Positions 1-7,707 of a DNA stretch of 11,160 bases are shown here, one piece after another. Numbering within the stretch: the stretch's first letter is position 1; every line of letters begins with the position of its first letter. The position numbers and the translations under genes are program-made. Source of the DNA: CAYUCY01 sp964443525 (GTDB lineage Bacteria; Pseudomonadota; Alphaproteobacteria; Caedimonadales; Caedimonadaceae); NCBI GenBank assembly GCA_964443525.1, contig CAYUCY010000049.1, forward strand, positions 1 through 11,160, written 5' to 3'. Below the pieces are notes generated by a model. That model saw only the letters and a list, made by a program, of their open reading frames with translations. It searched no databases and had not been told where the DNA came from.

Positions 1-107
1 CCGCACGGAAAATCCTCCGTTACGAAATCCTGCCCTTTGATCAGACCCTCTATTTGTACGGCGTTTACGAAGGAGGTTTCATGCTTCCTCTCTATATTAT
101 CCCTTGA
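1..107 (+). CDS. C-terminal end of an unidentified protein (partial)
   Basis: A reading frame entering from the left edge (codons from base 3) stays open for 34 codons and stops at TGA 105-107. It reads RKILRYEILPFDQTLYLYG and then EGGFMLPLYIIP. The mix of charged, aromatic and hydrophobic residues looks like a real protein end. Another frame is also open to base 123, but its translation is less protein-like. The RYE..LP....LY.YG pattern faintly recalls the end of GIDE-type (E3 ubiquitin ligase-like) bacterial membrane proteins, but this is too short to assign. The next gene follows after 54 bases on the same strand. Confidence 0.45.
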   Translation, partial: ARKILRYEILPFDQTLYLYGVYEGGFMLPLYIIP

Positions 108-145
108 TCCGTTTACAGATAGATAGATTCGAGGCATACTCAGCT

Positions 146-152
146 GAGGAGG
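146..152 (+). promoter_or_regulatory. Strong Shine-Dalgarno for the 3-hydroxyisobutyryl-CoA hydrolase gene
   Basis: GAGGAGG lies 9 bases before the ATG at 162 and fixes that start. A closer ATG at 155 is in another frame and opens no gene. Confidence 0.7.
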
Positions 153-161
153 AAATGACTT

Positions 162-1247
162 ATGGATCAAGCCTTGGCTTCAGCAACACCCGCCTATGAA
201 GAGTCTCTTTTGACCCGAAAAGATCATCATATCGGATGGATGTTACTCAACAGGCCAAATACCCTGAATGCCCTTACTCTTTCTATGATCAGAGCAGCAC
301 GGCCTTTTTTGACGGACTGTGCCTCCAATCCGAGTATTCATATGATCATTGTAGAGGGAGCCGGAGAGAGAGCCTTTTGTGCGGGAGGCGATCTTAAAAC
401 GGTCTATGAAGCAAAACAGAGGCGAGACTTGAGCTTCCTGGACGACCTTTTTAAGGAAGAATACCGCTTTAATACACTGATCCATACCTATCCCAAACCT
501 TATCTGTCTCTCATCCAGGGAATTGCTATGGGGGGAGGCTTGGGGGTTTCCGTACACGGCACCCATCGGGTCGTCTCCGAACATGCTCTTTTCGCGATGC
601 CGGAGGTGGGGATCGGTTATTTTCCGGACATCGGTGCAAGCTATTTCTTAAATAAGTGCCCCGGAAAGCTGGGGCTTTATCTAGGATTAACGGGCACCTC
701 CATTAAAGCAGGAGACGCCCTTTATACAGGTCTTGCAACCCATTTCGTTCCGCGTGCGCGTCATGAAGATCTAAAACGATCCCTTATTGAAGTAGGCCCG
801 AAGACACGTGAACAGGTGAGTGAAATTGTAGAAAGATATGTGTCGAACGCACCCCAAGCAGAACTCAAACCCCATCAAACTGAAATTGACAGCTGCTTTG
901 AGGGAACATCGGTTGAGGAAATTTTGGGGAATCTTCAAGAGTGCGGCTCCGATTTTGCTCTGCAGGCCCGAAAGACGATCCTTTCTAAGTCTCCTCTCAG
1001 CGTCAAAATTACTTTCGAACAATTGAAGCGCGCTCAACCCATGTCTTTTCTTGAGGCCATTGAGATGGAGTATCAACTCTCCCGCTCTTTTATCGAAAAT
1101 CCTGATTTTTTCGAAGGCATCAGGGCCGTTGTCGTGGATAAGGATAAAAACCCTCGTTGGAGCACCCAAGCGCTCAATTCCATCACGCCGGAGATTATCG
1201 AAGCTTACTTCTCAACTCACAAGAACCTCCCCCTTTTCGAAGGGTAA
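162..1247 (+). CDS. Enoyl-CoA hydratase-fold protein, probable 3-hydroxyisobutyryl-CoA hydrolase
   Basis: This 361-residue crotonase-superfamily protein matches the HIBCH branch (ECH_2 family), which releases CoA from 3-hydroxyisobutyryl-CoA in valine breakdown in the cytosol. Visible features are GWMLLNRPNTLNAL (25-38), AFCAGGD (71-77, oxyanion-hole region), IQGIAMGGGLG (118-128) and MPEVGIGYFPDIGASYFL (146-163). Glu148 and Asp156 sit where the family has its catalytic acid pair, eight residues apart. YFPDIGASYFL followed by GKLGLYLGLTG is typical of HIBCH rather than of ordinary enoyl-CoA hydratases, and the length (about 350-390 in the family) also fits. The start at 162 has a strong ribosome site. 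The gene lies 62 bases before mfd on the same strand, with no functional link evident. No other valine-pathway gene is in the window, so the exact substrate is inferred, and a broader acyl-CoA hydrolase or hydratase role is possible. Confidence 0.88.
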   Translation: MDQALASATPAYEESLLTRKDHHIGWMLLNRPNTLNALTLSMIRAARPFLTDCASNPSIHMIIVEGAGERAFCAGGDLKTVYEAKQRRDLSFLDDLFKEEYRFNTLIHTYPKPYLSLIQGIAMGGGLGVSVHGTHRVVSEHALFAMPEVGIGYFPDIGASYFLNKCPGKLGLYLGLTGTSIKAGDALYTGLATHFVPRARHEDLKRSLIEVGPKTREQVSEIVERYVSNAPQAELKPHQTEIDSCFEGTSVEEILGNLQECGSDFALQARKTILSKSPLSVKITFEQLKRAQPMSFLEAIEMEYQLSRSFIENPDFFEGIRAVVVDKDKNPRWSTQALNSITPEIIEAYFSTHKNLPLFEG

Positions 1248-1309
1248 TCCTTGCGGTCTTCCCTCGATTTCGTGTATTGAAAAGAGACAATCAAATTACG
1301 AAAAAGATT

Positions 1310-4300
1310 ATGACAGATTTGTCTTTTCTTTCTTTTCAAGAGCCTCAGCATCGAGTCCTTTACGGGATTCCGCAAAGCTATGAAGCTTTTGTCTTGAAGG
1401 GTCTTCTTTTCACTTCTCAAAAGCCGATCCTTCACGTTTGTCGACATGAGGCGCGGATGGAGATGCTGGCAAGCTTTGCCCGGTTTTTGGATCCGACTTA
1501 TTCCGTCTCCACCTTTCCCGCTTGGGACTGCCTTCCGTATGATCGAGTCTCTCCCCATCGGGACATCGTCGCCAAACGAGCGGAGGTCCTCTCTAAAATT
1601 CTCACCTTGAAATCTCCCTACCTTCTCCTAACAACCCCAAGCAGTTTCTTACAACGGATCCCGCCTAAAGAAGTTTACAAAAATGCTTCCCTCCTTTTAA
1701 CAGCTGGGAGCGATATTTCTTTAGAAAGCCTGGAAGCATTTTTTCTTCATCATGGGTATACGCGCGTCACCACCGTTAGAGAACCAGGAGAGTATGCAAT
1801 CCGCGGGGGACTTTTAGATGTTTATCCCGCAGGAAGCGAAATCCCCTACCGATTAGATCTCTTCGGAGACCACCTCGAATCTATAAAAGCACTTGATCCT
1901 GTAACTCAAAGGTCTCAAGAGTCTTGCCTGATTTTAGAGCTCACGGGAGGGGCCGAGCTAACCCTCACCCCCGAACGAGCTAAGTACTTCCGACAAACTT
2001 ATAGAAATCGTTTCGGGATCAGCGAAAAAGATTCCCTCTATGAATCAATCAGTGAAGAGAGGCCTTATCCCGGGATGGAGCATTGGCTTCCCCTTTTTTA
2101 CCCTTCTCTCGAAACTCTTTTGAGCTATCTGCCTGATGCTCTCGTCACCTTTGACGATCATGCACATGATGCAGTCCAAAAAAGATGGGATCAAATAGTA
2201 GAACATTATCAAGCGCGTAAAGAATTTGAAGACGTTGAAAAGAGAAACGGTTTTCCTTATCATCCCCTTACCCCTGAGGAACTCTACTTATCCCCCGATG
2301 AGGTCGGAGAAAATCTTAAAGCACGAGCCACTTTTACTTTTTCCTCTTTTAAAAGCCCTCAGAAGACAGGCCTTGATTTTGCTGTTAAAGCAGTTCTCGA
2401 TTTCTCAACCGAACGAGCCCAAAAGGAAGCCCATCTTATCGACGCGCTGCTTGAACGTCTTAAAAAGGCGCGACACAAAATAAGGCTCATAACCTCTTTT
2501 ACCCATACGTCTCTAACCCGTTTTATAAGAATTTTGGAGGATCGTGAGATTCCCTGCCGCATGGTTGATTCTTTCCAGAGTTTGAAGGGTTTGGAAAAAG
2601 AGATTATCGCGCTTGCTCTTCTTCCTCTCGAGCAAGGTTTTGAGACGGAAGAACTCCTCCTTATCACCGAACAGGATCTTTTCGGAGAGCGTCAGGCCAG
2701 ACCCCAAAAGAAAAAAATCAGGGCGGATCTTTTGATCCAAGAGGCCACGGCCCTTGAGGTCGGAGATTTTATCGTTCATCAGGAGCACGGAATCGGTCGG
2801 TATGAAGGGCTTGAAACCCTTCATGTCCTTAACGTCCCCCATGACTGTGTCGTCTTAAGTTATGGCGGCGGGGATAAGCTCTTCGTGCCCGTCGAAAACT
2901 TGGAAATGCTTTCCCGATACGGAGGAGAAAGAAGCACCGCCCATCTCGACAAGCTGGGCTCCAGTGCCTGGCAGCATCGGAAAGCAAAGGTAAAAAAACG
3001 CCTGCTTGAGATGGCAGGACATCTCATTCAGCTGGCAGCAGAACGGGAGCTTCAAAAGGGTGAAATTTATCACCCGTCATCGGGACTTTACGAAGAATTT
3101 TCCGCACGCTTTCCCTACACGGAAACGGAAGATCAACAAAATGCAATTGCGGATGTACTCCGGGATCTTGAATCAGGTCGCCCTATGGATCGGCTCATCT
3201 GCGGGGATGTCGGTTTCGGCAAGACTGAAGTGGCTTTAAGGGCAACCTTCGTTGTAGCCTCAAACGGGAAACAGGTGGCAATTCTAACACCTACGACTCT
3301 CCTTGCCCGTCAACATGCCCTCAATTTCAAGGAGCGTTTTGAAGGCCTGAATCTTCAAATCGAAGAACTCTCTCGCATGGTGACTCCTAAAAAAGCGAAG
3401 GAAATCAAGGAAGAGATGAGGAAAGGACAGGTCGATATCGTCATCGGAACTCACGGTCTTTTAGCGAAATCTCTAGATTTCAAAGATTTAGGTCTTTTGA
3501 TCGTGGATGAAGAACAACACTTCGGCGTGAAGCAGAAAGAACGCCTTAAGGAGCTTCAAAAAAACGTTCATATCCTGACCCTGAGCGCAACCCCAATCCC
3601 GCGGACTCTCCAAATGGCACTGACAGGCGTAAGAGACATGAGCGTGATTGCCACTCCGCCCGTGGATCGTTTGGCTGTACGGACTTTTGTCTTGCCTTTT
3701 GATCCCGTGATCGTCAGAGAGGCCCTTTTACGGGAGCATTATCGGGGTGGGCAAAGTTTTTATGTAGCTCCCTTTATCGAGGATCTGGAACCTCTCAGGG
3801 AACGCCTGCGGGAACTTGTCCCCGAGGTTCGTATTGCAATTGCTCACGGACAAATGGGTGCTCATGCCCTTGAAAAAATCATGACGGACTTTACGGAAGG
3901 CCACTATGATGTCCTTTTGGCGACGAATATTATCGAATCGGGACTTGATATTCCGAGGGCTAACACCCTCTTCGTCCATCGGGCAGACCGGTTCGGTCTG
4001 GCCCAGCTTTATCAGCTCCGGGGACGCGTCGGACGTGCAAAATTAAGGGCCCATGCTTATCTCATGTTGCCGGAGAAGGGGGCTCTTTCTCCAAATGCCC
4101 TGAAACGCCTTGAAGTAATGCAAACTTTGGATACCTTAGGGGCAGGTTTTCAAGTAGCAAGCCATGACATGGACATCCGTGGAACCGGAAATCTTTTGGG
4201 CGAGGAACAATCGGGACACATAAAAGAGGTGGGGGTCGAGCTCTATCAGACTATGCTTCAGGAAGCCATCGAGGATGTTCGCTCAAAACACCTTGGAGGA

Positions 4301-4768
4301 CCTGCGGAGGTTGCTTCATCCAGCTGGTCTCCGACCATTACGATTTCTCTTCCCGTGCTGATTCCTGAAACTTACGTAGAGGATCTCCCGATTCGACTAA
4401 ATTTATATCGTCGTCTTTCCCATCTTGAAACCAGGGAGGAACTCGACGCTTTCAGCGGAGAACTTCTGGACCGGTTCGGGCCGCTTCCTGAGGAGGTGCG
4501 TAATTTGCTCGAGATCATGACCCTCAAACAGCTGTGCCGTAAAAGCCATATTGAGCGCTGTGACATTGGCGAAAAAGGAATTGTTCTCCAATTCTATCAA
4601 AATACCTTCCCGAATCCCACCGCCCTGCTAGCTTTTGTTCAGGCTCAAAAAGGAACTGCTAAAGTAAGGCCTGATCAAAAAGTAGCCTTCCTTCGTTCTT
4701 ACCAAGGGAAGCGCCAAGGTCTTCAAAATGCACAAAAGATTGTAGGAGCCATCGCCGACCTTTTGTAA
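1310..4768 (+). CDS. mfd: Transcription-repair coupling factor Mfd
   Basis: Mfd is a DNA translocase that removes RNA polymerase stalled at lesions and recruits UvrA for nucleotide excision repair. At 1152 residues it has the usual full length. The N-terminal UvrB-like module contains FPAWDCLPYDRVSP. The CarD-like RNA polymerase interaction domain begins near residue 485 (GDFIVHQEHGIGRYEGL). The RecG-like helicase core shows Walker A GDVGFGKT (632-639), DEEQH (733-737), SATPIPRT (759-766), TNIIESGLDIPRANT and QLRGRVGR (902-909). The TRCF C-terminal domain starts around residue 1006. All helicase motifs are intact. The frame is open back to 1157, overlapping the hydrolase gene, but family similarity begins around the ATG at 1310 (MTDLSFLSF), which I chose. 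No good ribosome site precedes it, and a TTG at 1277 is the only other start in the gap. It converges with the glutaredoxin operon across 178 bases. Confidence 0.97.
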   Translation: MTDLSFLSFQEPQHRVLYGIPQSYEAFVLKGLLFTSQKPILHVCRHEARMEMLASFARFLDPTYSVSTFPAWDCLPYDRVSPHRDIVAKRAEVLSKILTLKSPYLLLTTPSSFLQRIPPKEVYKNASLLLTAGSDISLESLEAFFLHHGYTRVTTVREPGEYAIRGGLLDVYPAGSEIPYRLDLFGDHLESIKALDPVTQRSQESCLILELTGGAELTLTPERAKYFRQTYRNRFGISEKDSLYESISEERPYPGMEHWLPLFYPSLETLLSYLPDALVTFDDHAHDAVQKRWDQIVEHYQARKEFEDVEKRNGFPYHPLTPEELYLSPDEVGENLKARATFTFSSFKSPQKTGLDFAVKAVLDFSTERAQKEAHLIDALLERLKKARHKIRLITSFTHTSLTRFIRILEDREIPCRMVDSFQSLKGLEKEIIALALLPLEQGFETEELLLITEQDLFGERQARPQKKKIRADLLIQEATALEVGDFIVHQEHGIGRYEGLETLHVLNVPHDCVVLSYGGGDKLFVPVENLEMLSRYGGERSTAHLDKLGSSAWQHRKAKVKKRLLEMAGHLIQLAAERELQKGEIYHPSSGLYEEFSARFPYTETEDQQNAIADVLRDLESGRPMDRLICGDVGFGKTEVALRATFVVASNGKQVAILTPTTLLARQHALNFKERFEGLNLQIEELSRMVTPKKAKEIKEEMRKGQVDIVIGTHGLLAKSLDFKDLGLLIVDEEQHFGVKQKERLKELQKNVHILTLSATPIPRTLQMALTGVRDMSVIATPPVDRLAVRTFVLPFDPVIVREALLREHYRGGQSFYVAPFIEDLEPLRERLRELVPEVRIAIAHGQMGAHALEKIMTDFTEGHYDVLLATNIIESGLDIPRANTLFVHRADRFGLAQLYQLRGRVGRAKLRAHAYLMLPEKGALSPNALKRLEVMQTLDTLGAGFQVASHDMDIRGTGNLLGEEQSGHIKEVGVELYQTMLQEAIEDVRSKHLGGPAEVASSSWSPTITISLPVLIPETYVEDLPIRLNLYRRLSHLETREELDAFSGELLDRFGPLPEEVRNLLEIMTLKQLCRKSHIERCDIGEKGIVLQFYQNTFPNPTALLAFVQAQKGTAKVRPDQKVAFLRSYQGKRQGLQNAQKIVGAIADLL

Positions 4769-4839
4769 TGAAATCTATTGTTTTTAAGGAAACCGCTCTT
4801 TGGGGCAGGCGATGTTTTTTTCTTGACGAAAATTTCCCG

Positions 4840-4890
4840 ACCGATCCACTCTTGAGCGGATTTTACTGAGAAAAGCCGAATCGGTTTTTT
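4840..4890 (+). terminator. Terminator-like inverted repeats after mfd
   Basis: In the convergent gap, ACCGAT (4840-4845) can pair with ATCGGT (4880-4885), followed by a T run to 4890. Inside lies an imperfect hairpin, ATCC-a-CTC / GAG-c-GGAT (4844-4861), followed by TTTT. A third option is the short AAAA-g-CCG-AAT-CGG-TTTT at 4871-4888, which is roughly symmetric and could act on both strands. The stems compete and are weak, so which one works, if any, is unclear. The position between two converging genes supports a termination role. Confidence 0.35.
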
Positions 4891-4946
4891 GACTTCTTTG
4901 ATGGAGACATTCTTCGCAACCCCAAAAGATAACTTAATTAAAGATT

Positions 4947-5201
4947 CTAACCTGCCAAAAGAGAAGACAGGGACCCTGCCTTGTGGAGGGTGTAAAGATC
5001 ATCAAAGCCACCCACATGAGTTGTTCCGATAAAAATCTGAGGAACCGTTCGGCTCCCTCCGGCCTTCCGGGTCATCTCCTCCCGTGCTTCAGGATCAGTT
5101 ACATCAATTTCCTCAAAAGAGACGTCGTATTGTTTCAATAATTTTTTGGCCATAGCACAATAAGGGCAAACAGGGGTTGTATAGAGAACAACTTTTTTCA
5201 T
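4947..5201 (-). CDS. grxC: Glutaredoxin, GrxC-type dithiol
   Basis: This 84-residue glutaredoxin is a small cytosolic thioltransferase that uses glutathione to reduce protein and mixed disulfides. The active site CPYC is at residues 12-15. TVP (52-54) supplies the cis-proline next to the glutathione site, and GGFDD (64-68) matches the glycine-rich glutathione-binding motif. The length fits glutaredoxin 3. The frame continues upstream to 5378, but that part overlaps comF in another frame and has no family similarity, so MKKVVLYTTP at 5201 is the start. The gene begins 8 bases after the comF stop with no clear ribosome site, so translation probably depends on coupling to comF. It is the last gene of the minus-strand unit. 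A comF-grx pair is a familiar arrangement in alphaproteobacteria. Confidence 0.93.
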   Translation of the reverse strand: MKKVVLYTTPVCPYCAMAKKLLKQYDVSFEEIDVTDPEAREEMTRKAGGSRTVPQIFIGTTHVGGFDDLYTLHKAGSLSSLLAG

Positions 5202-5209
5202 GGGAACGG

Positions 5210-5935
5210 TCACTTTGATTTCACTACTCTTGCAAGAGTTAACACAAAAACGTCGTTCACGCCGCTTTTTTTCAGAGCTTTCACGCATTCGGTAACCGTT
5301 GCACCCGAGGTAAAAACGTCGTCCACAAGAAGAACACGCTTCTCTAAGAGTTTCCTCCTCGCAGTCTCTCGCACACAAAATGCCCGAGAAACATTTTTAC
5401 GGCGTTCGACGGAGCTTAGATGGCCTTGGGAAACCGTTGACCGAACCCGTTTTAAAATATCAGGGACGTAAGGAATTCCCGTTTTTTTCGAGAGCCCCCG
5501 AGCCAGAAGAGCTGCTTGATTATAGCCGCGTTTCATCAGACGAACCCAATGGAGGGGAACCGGCAGAATCAGATCTGTTTCTTGAAGGAGATCTTCCGAT
5601 GTCCGCGCCATCCATGTGACGAGAAGAGGCGTCAAATGCGTCGCATCCCCGTGTTTGAAACGTAAAATTAAGTCTTTGCTTTTCTCTTCATAACAAAAAA
5701 CAGACCGTAGTTTTGTATAAGGCGGTGGGGATTTAAGGCACGGACCGCACAAGAGCTCTCCTTGGATTTCCAGTTCAAAGGGAAAGCCGCATTGCTCACA
5801 AAACGGGTGTGTGATGAAGGTCAAACGAGACCAGCACTCTCCGCAAAGGCCTGGTGTCTCGTCGACGGGCTCTCCGCATCCTCCGCATCGGGGAGGCAGA
5901 ATCACATCCAGAAGAGCTTTGAGGTGTGCTCTCAT
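5210..5935 (-). CDS. comF: ComF family protein (phosphoribosyltransferase-like, double zinc ribbon)
   Basis: This 241-residue ComF family member has four N-terminal cysteine pairs at residues 17/20, 31/34, 46/49 and 63/66, which form the double zinc ribbon. The C-terminal phosphoribosyltransferase domain carries LILPVPLHWVRLMKRGYNQA (122-141) and the PRPP-binding motif VLLVDDVFTSGAT (201-213). In naturally competent bacteria ComF helps handle incoming single-stranded DNA. In most alphaproteobacteria the role is not settled, and the phosphoribosyl substrate is unknown. The ATG overlaps the recJ stop in ATGA (5932-5935) and has no good ribosome site of its own, so translational coupling to recJ is likely. 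Being translated together with the single-strand exonuclease RecJ fits a DNA-processing role, though this is inference. No other competence genes are visible. Confidence 0.92.
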   Translation of the reverse strand: MRAHLKALLDVILPPRCGGCGEPVDETPGLCGECWSRLTFITHPFCEQCGFPFELEIQGELLCGPCLKSPPPYTKLRSVFCYEEKSKDLILRFKHGDATHLTPLLVTWMARTSEDLLQETDLILPVPLHWVRLMKRGYNQAALLARGLSKKTGIPYVPDILKRVRSTVSQGHLSSVERRKNVSRAFCVRETARRKLLEKRVLLVDDVFTSGATVTECVKALKKSGVNDVFVLTLARVVKSK

Positions 5936-7707
5936 GAGGCCAGAGAAATGCCTTGGAGGCAGGCGGTTGGCACACCGTCTTCAATCACGAAGGAAACCTT
6001 TTCTCGATCCATCCAAGTGTCGAGTTTCAAAGATCCGAGCAATGAGAGGGGTTCTTTGCTTTGGAGCAAGAGATCTCCCAAAGGCGTGTCAAAAGCTCGA
6101 AAAGCAATGCCGCTTAAACTTCCGCCACCCAGGGTTGTCAGAAAACATTTGATGTGATTTTCACCGACAAGGTCTACTTTCCCGACTCTTAAATCCGACA
6201 AAACAAAGCGGGGAGACGGATTTCCCTGGCCGAAGGGACCGATACGTTCTATTTTTTTTAAAAGATCCGGCGTCGCTGCCTTCAAAGACAAAAAACCATC
6301 GAACATGAGGAAAGGTGTTAAATCAACCTCGACCTCACGAAACCGCTCATTAAGAAAAAGGTGAAGGGCATCGAGTTTTTCCTGTCGTACCGTTAGGCCT
6401 GCAGCCATCGCGTGCCCACCTCCTGCCTCGAGAAGACCTCGTTGTTTCGCCGCATGAACAAGAGAGCCGAGATCAAGCCCCGGAACAGACCGACCCGAAC
6501 CTTTCCCCAGACCCTCTTCATCAACACTGATGACGATCGCAGGGCGATGGAAACGTTCCTTGAGACGCCCTGCCACAATGCCGATGACCCCTTGATGCCA
6601 GCCTTCGGAGGCAACCATTAAAACAGGATCTGATCTCGTCTCGGCTTGTTGAAGAGCTTCTTCTAGGACTTTCTGTTCGATGAGTTGACGTTCTTGGTTA
6701 TAAAGACCGAGTTCTCGGGCAAGAGCAACACACCGATGGGGATCTTGAGATGTCAAAAGCTCGGCCCCTAAACTTGCTTTGCCCACACGGCCGCCCGCAT
6801 TGATCCGAGGTCCCACAAAAAAGCCCAAGTGATAAGGGGATGGTTTTTCCTGAAGCCCGGCCTCATCCGAAAGGACTTTTATCCCCGGATTGAGACGCCT
6901 GCCCAGTACCTTGAGACCTTGGGCGACAAAAGCACGATTCAAGCCCTTAAGCTCAACAACATCGCAAACGGTCCCCAATGCGACAAGGTCGAGAAGCGCA
7001 AGGAGATCGGGTTCTTTCTGATGTGTAAAAAAAGACCGCTTTCGAAGGGCCCTCAAAAGAGCTGCCCCAAAAACAAAACAAAGACCAACCGCCGCCAGAT
7101 GTTTAAGAGAGCTTTCTTGATCCAACCTATTAGGATTGATCACACCGAAAGCCTTCGGTAATTTAGGCTCGGCCACGTGATGATCGATCACGATCACGTC
7201 GAGACCCGATCGAGCAACTTCCTCGAGGACCTCAAAAGCCGTCGTCCCGCAGTCAACCGTCAGGATCACCCGGATACCTTTTGTTTGAAGCTTTCGAAAG
7301 GCTTCAGAATTGGGCCCGTAGCCTTCCTCAATCCTGTCGGGGATATAAATCTCAGGCGGTGTCCCCAATGATTTAAAGAGGTGAAAAAGCAAGGCGGCGG
7401 ATGTGGCGCCATCTACATCATAATCGCCGAAAATCCCGATTTTCTCCGATCTCTCGAGGGCCGTCACGATTCTTTCGACGGATCTGTCCAGATCCTTCAG
7501 ATGGCTCGGGTCAGGCATAAAATGTTTAAGCGTGGGAGTGAGAAAATGCTCAGCTTCTTTCAGATCGATATTCCTATTTGAAAGCAGCCTTCCGATAATC
7601 TCGGGTTCACCGAGAGATTGAGCAAGGGCGACTCCCTTTAAGGGATCTTTCTCGTGCAAAACCCATTTTTTTCCGGAGACGGAGGCTTCACAAACGACCC
7701 TCTTCAT
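5932..7707 (-). CDS. recJ: Single-stranded-DNA-specific exonuclease RecJ
   Basis: RecJ is a 5'-3' exonuclease on single-stranded DNA, acting in recombinational repair, mismatch repair and base excision repair. The protein has 591 residues, close to the E. coli length. DHH-family motifs are intact: GDYDVDGATSAAL (94-106, with metal-binding Asp95, Asp97 and Asp99), TVDCGT (150-155), VIDHH (173-177), LGTVCDVVEL (244-253), GPRINAGGRVG (299-309) and, in the DHHA1 domain, GSGRSV and GGGHAMAAGL (429-438). The C-terminal OB-fold region follows. The start at 7707 overlaps the serC stop as ATGA, and AAGGA (complement of 7714-7718) lies 6 bases before it. The gene overlaps comF in the same way downstream. 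I saw no frameshift or missing key residue. Confidence 0.97.
   Translation of the reverse strand: MKRVVCEASVSGKKWVLHEKDPLKGVALAQSLGEPEIIGRLLSNRNIDLKEAEHFLTPTLKHFMPDPSHLKDLDRSVERIVTALERSEKIGIFGDYDVDGATSAALLFHLFKSLGTPPEIYIPDRIEEGYGPNSEAFRKLQTKGIRVILTVDCGTTAFEVLEEVARSGLDVIVIDHHVAEPKLPKAFGVINPNRLDQESSLKHLAAVGLCFVFGAALLRALRKRSFFTHQKEPDLLALLDLVALGTVCDVVELKGLNRAFVAQGLKVLGRRLNPGIKVLSDEAGLQEKPSPYHLGFFVGPRINAGGRVGKASLGAELLTSQDPHRCVALARELGLYNQERQLIEQKVLEEALQQAETRSDPVLMVASEGWHQGVIGIVAGRLKERFHRPAIVISVDEEGLGKGSGRSVPGLDLGSLVHAAKQRGLLEAGGGHAMAAGLTVRQEKLDALHLFLNERFREVEVDLTPFLMFDGFLSLKAATPDLLKKIERIGPFGQGNPSPRFVLSDLRVGKVDLVGENHIKCFLTTLGGGSLSGIAFRAFDTPLGDLLLQSKEPLSLLGSLKLDTWMDREKVSFVIEDGVPTACLQGISLAS

Noticed and set aside
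112..140. Promoter-like TTTACA - 17 bases - CATACT ahead of the hydrolase gene
   Set aside because: Transcription from it would begin at about 147, inside the Shine-Dalgarno sequence, so it cannot easily drive the gene.
771..1169. 132-codon frame on the minus strand inside the hydrolase gene
   Set aside because: It is entirely antisense to a conserved crotonase-family gene and shows no motif of its own.
5202..5378. Upstream extension of the glutaredoxin frame
   Set aside because: This part overlaps the comF phosphoribosyltransferase domain in another frame, and glutaredoxin similarity begins exactly at the ATG at 5201.
5762..6157. 131-codon frame on the plus strand over the comF/recJ junction
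   Set aside because: It lies antisense to two well-supported overlapping genes, has no ribosome site and resembles no family. It is a by-product of their codon use.
6829..7161. 110-codon frame on the plus strand inside recJ
   Set aside because: It is antisense to conserved recJ sequence, with low-complexity basic composition and no recognisable domain.
1310..7707. Mfd and RecJ as parts of one new repair system
   Set aside because: They are in converging, separately organised units, both are ordinary full-length housekeeping proteins, and no unknown gene links them.
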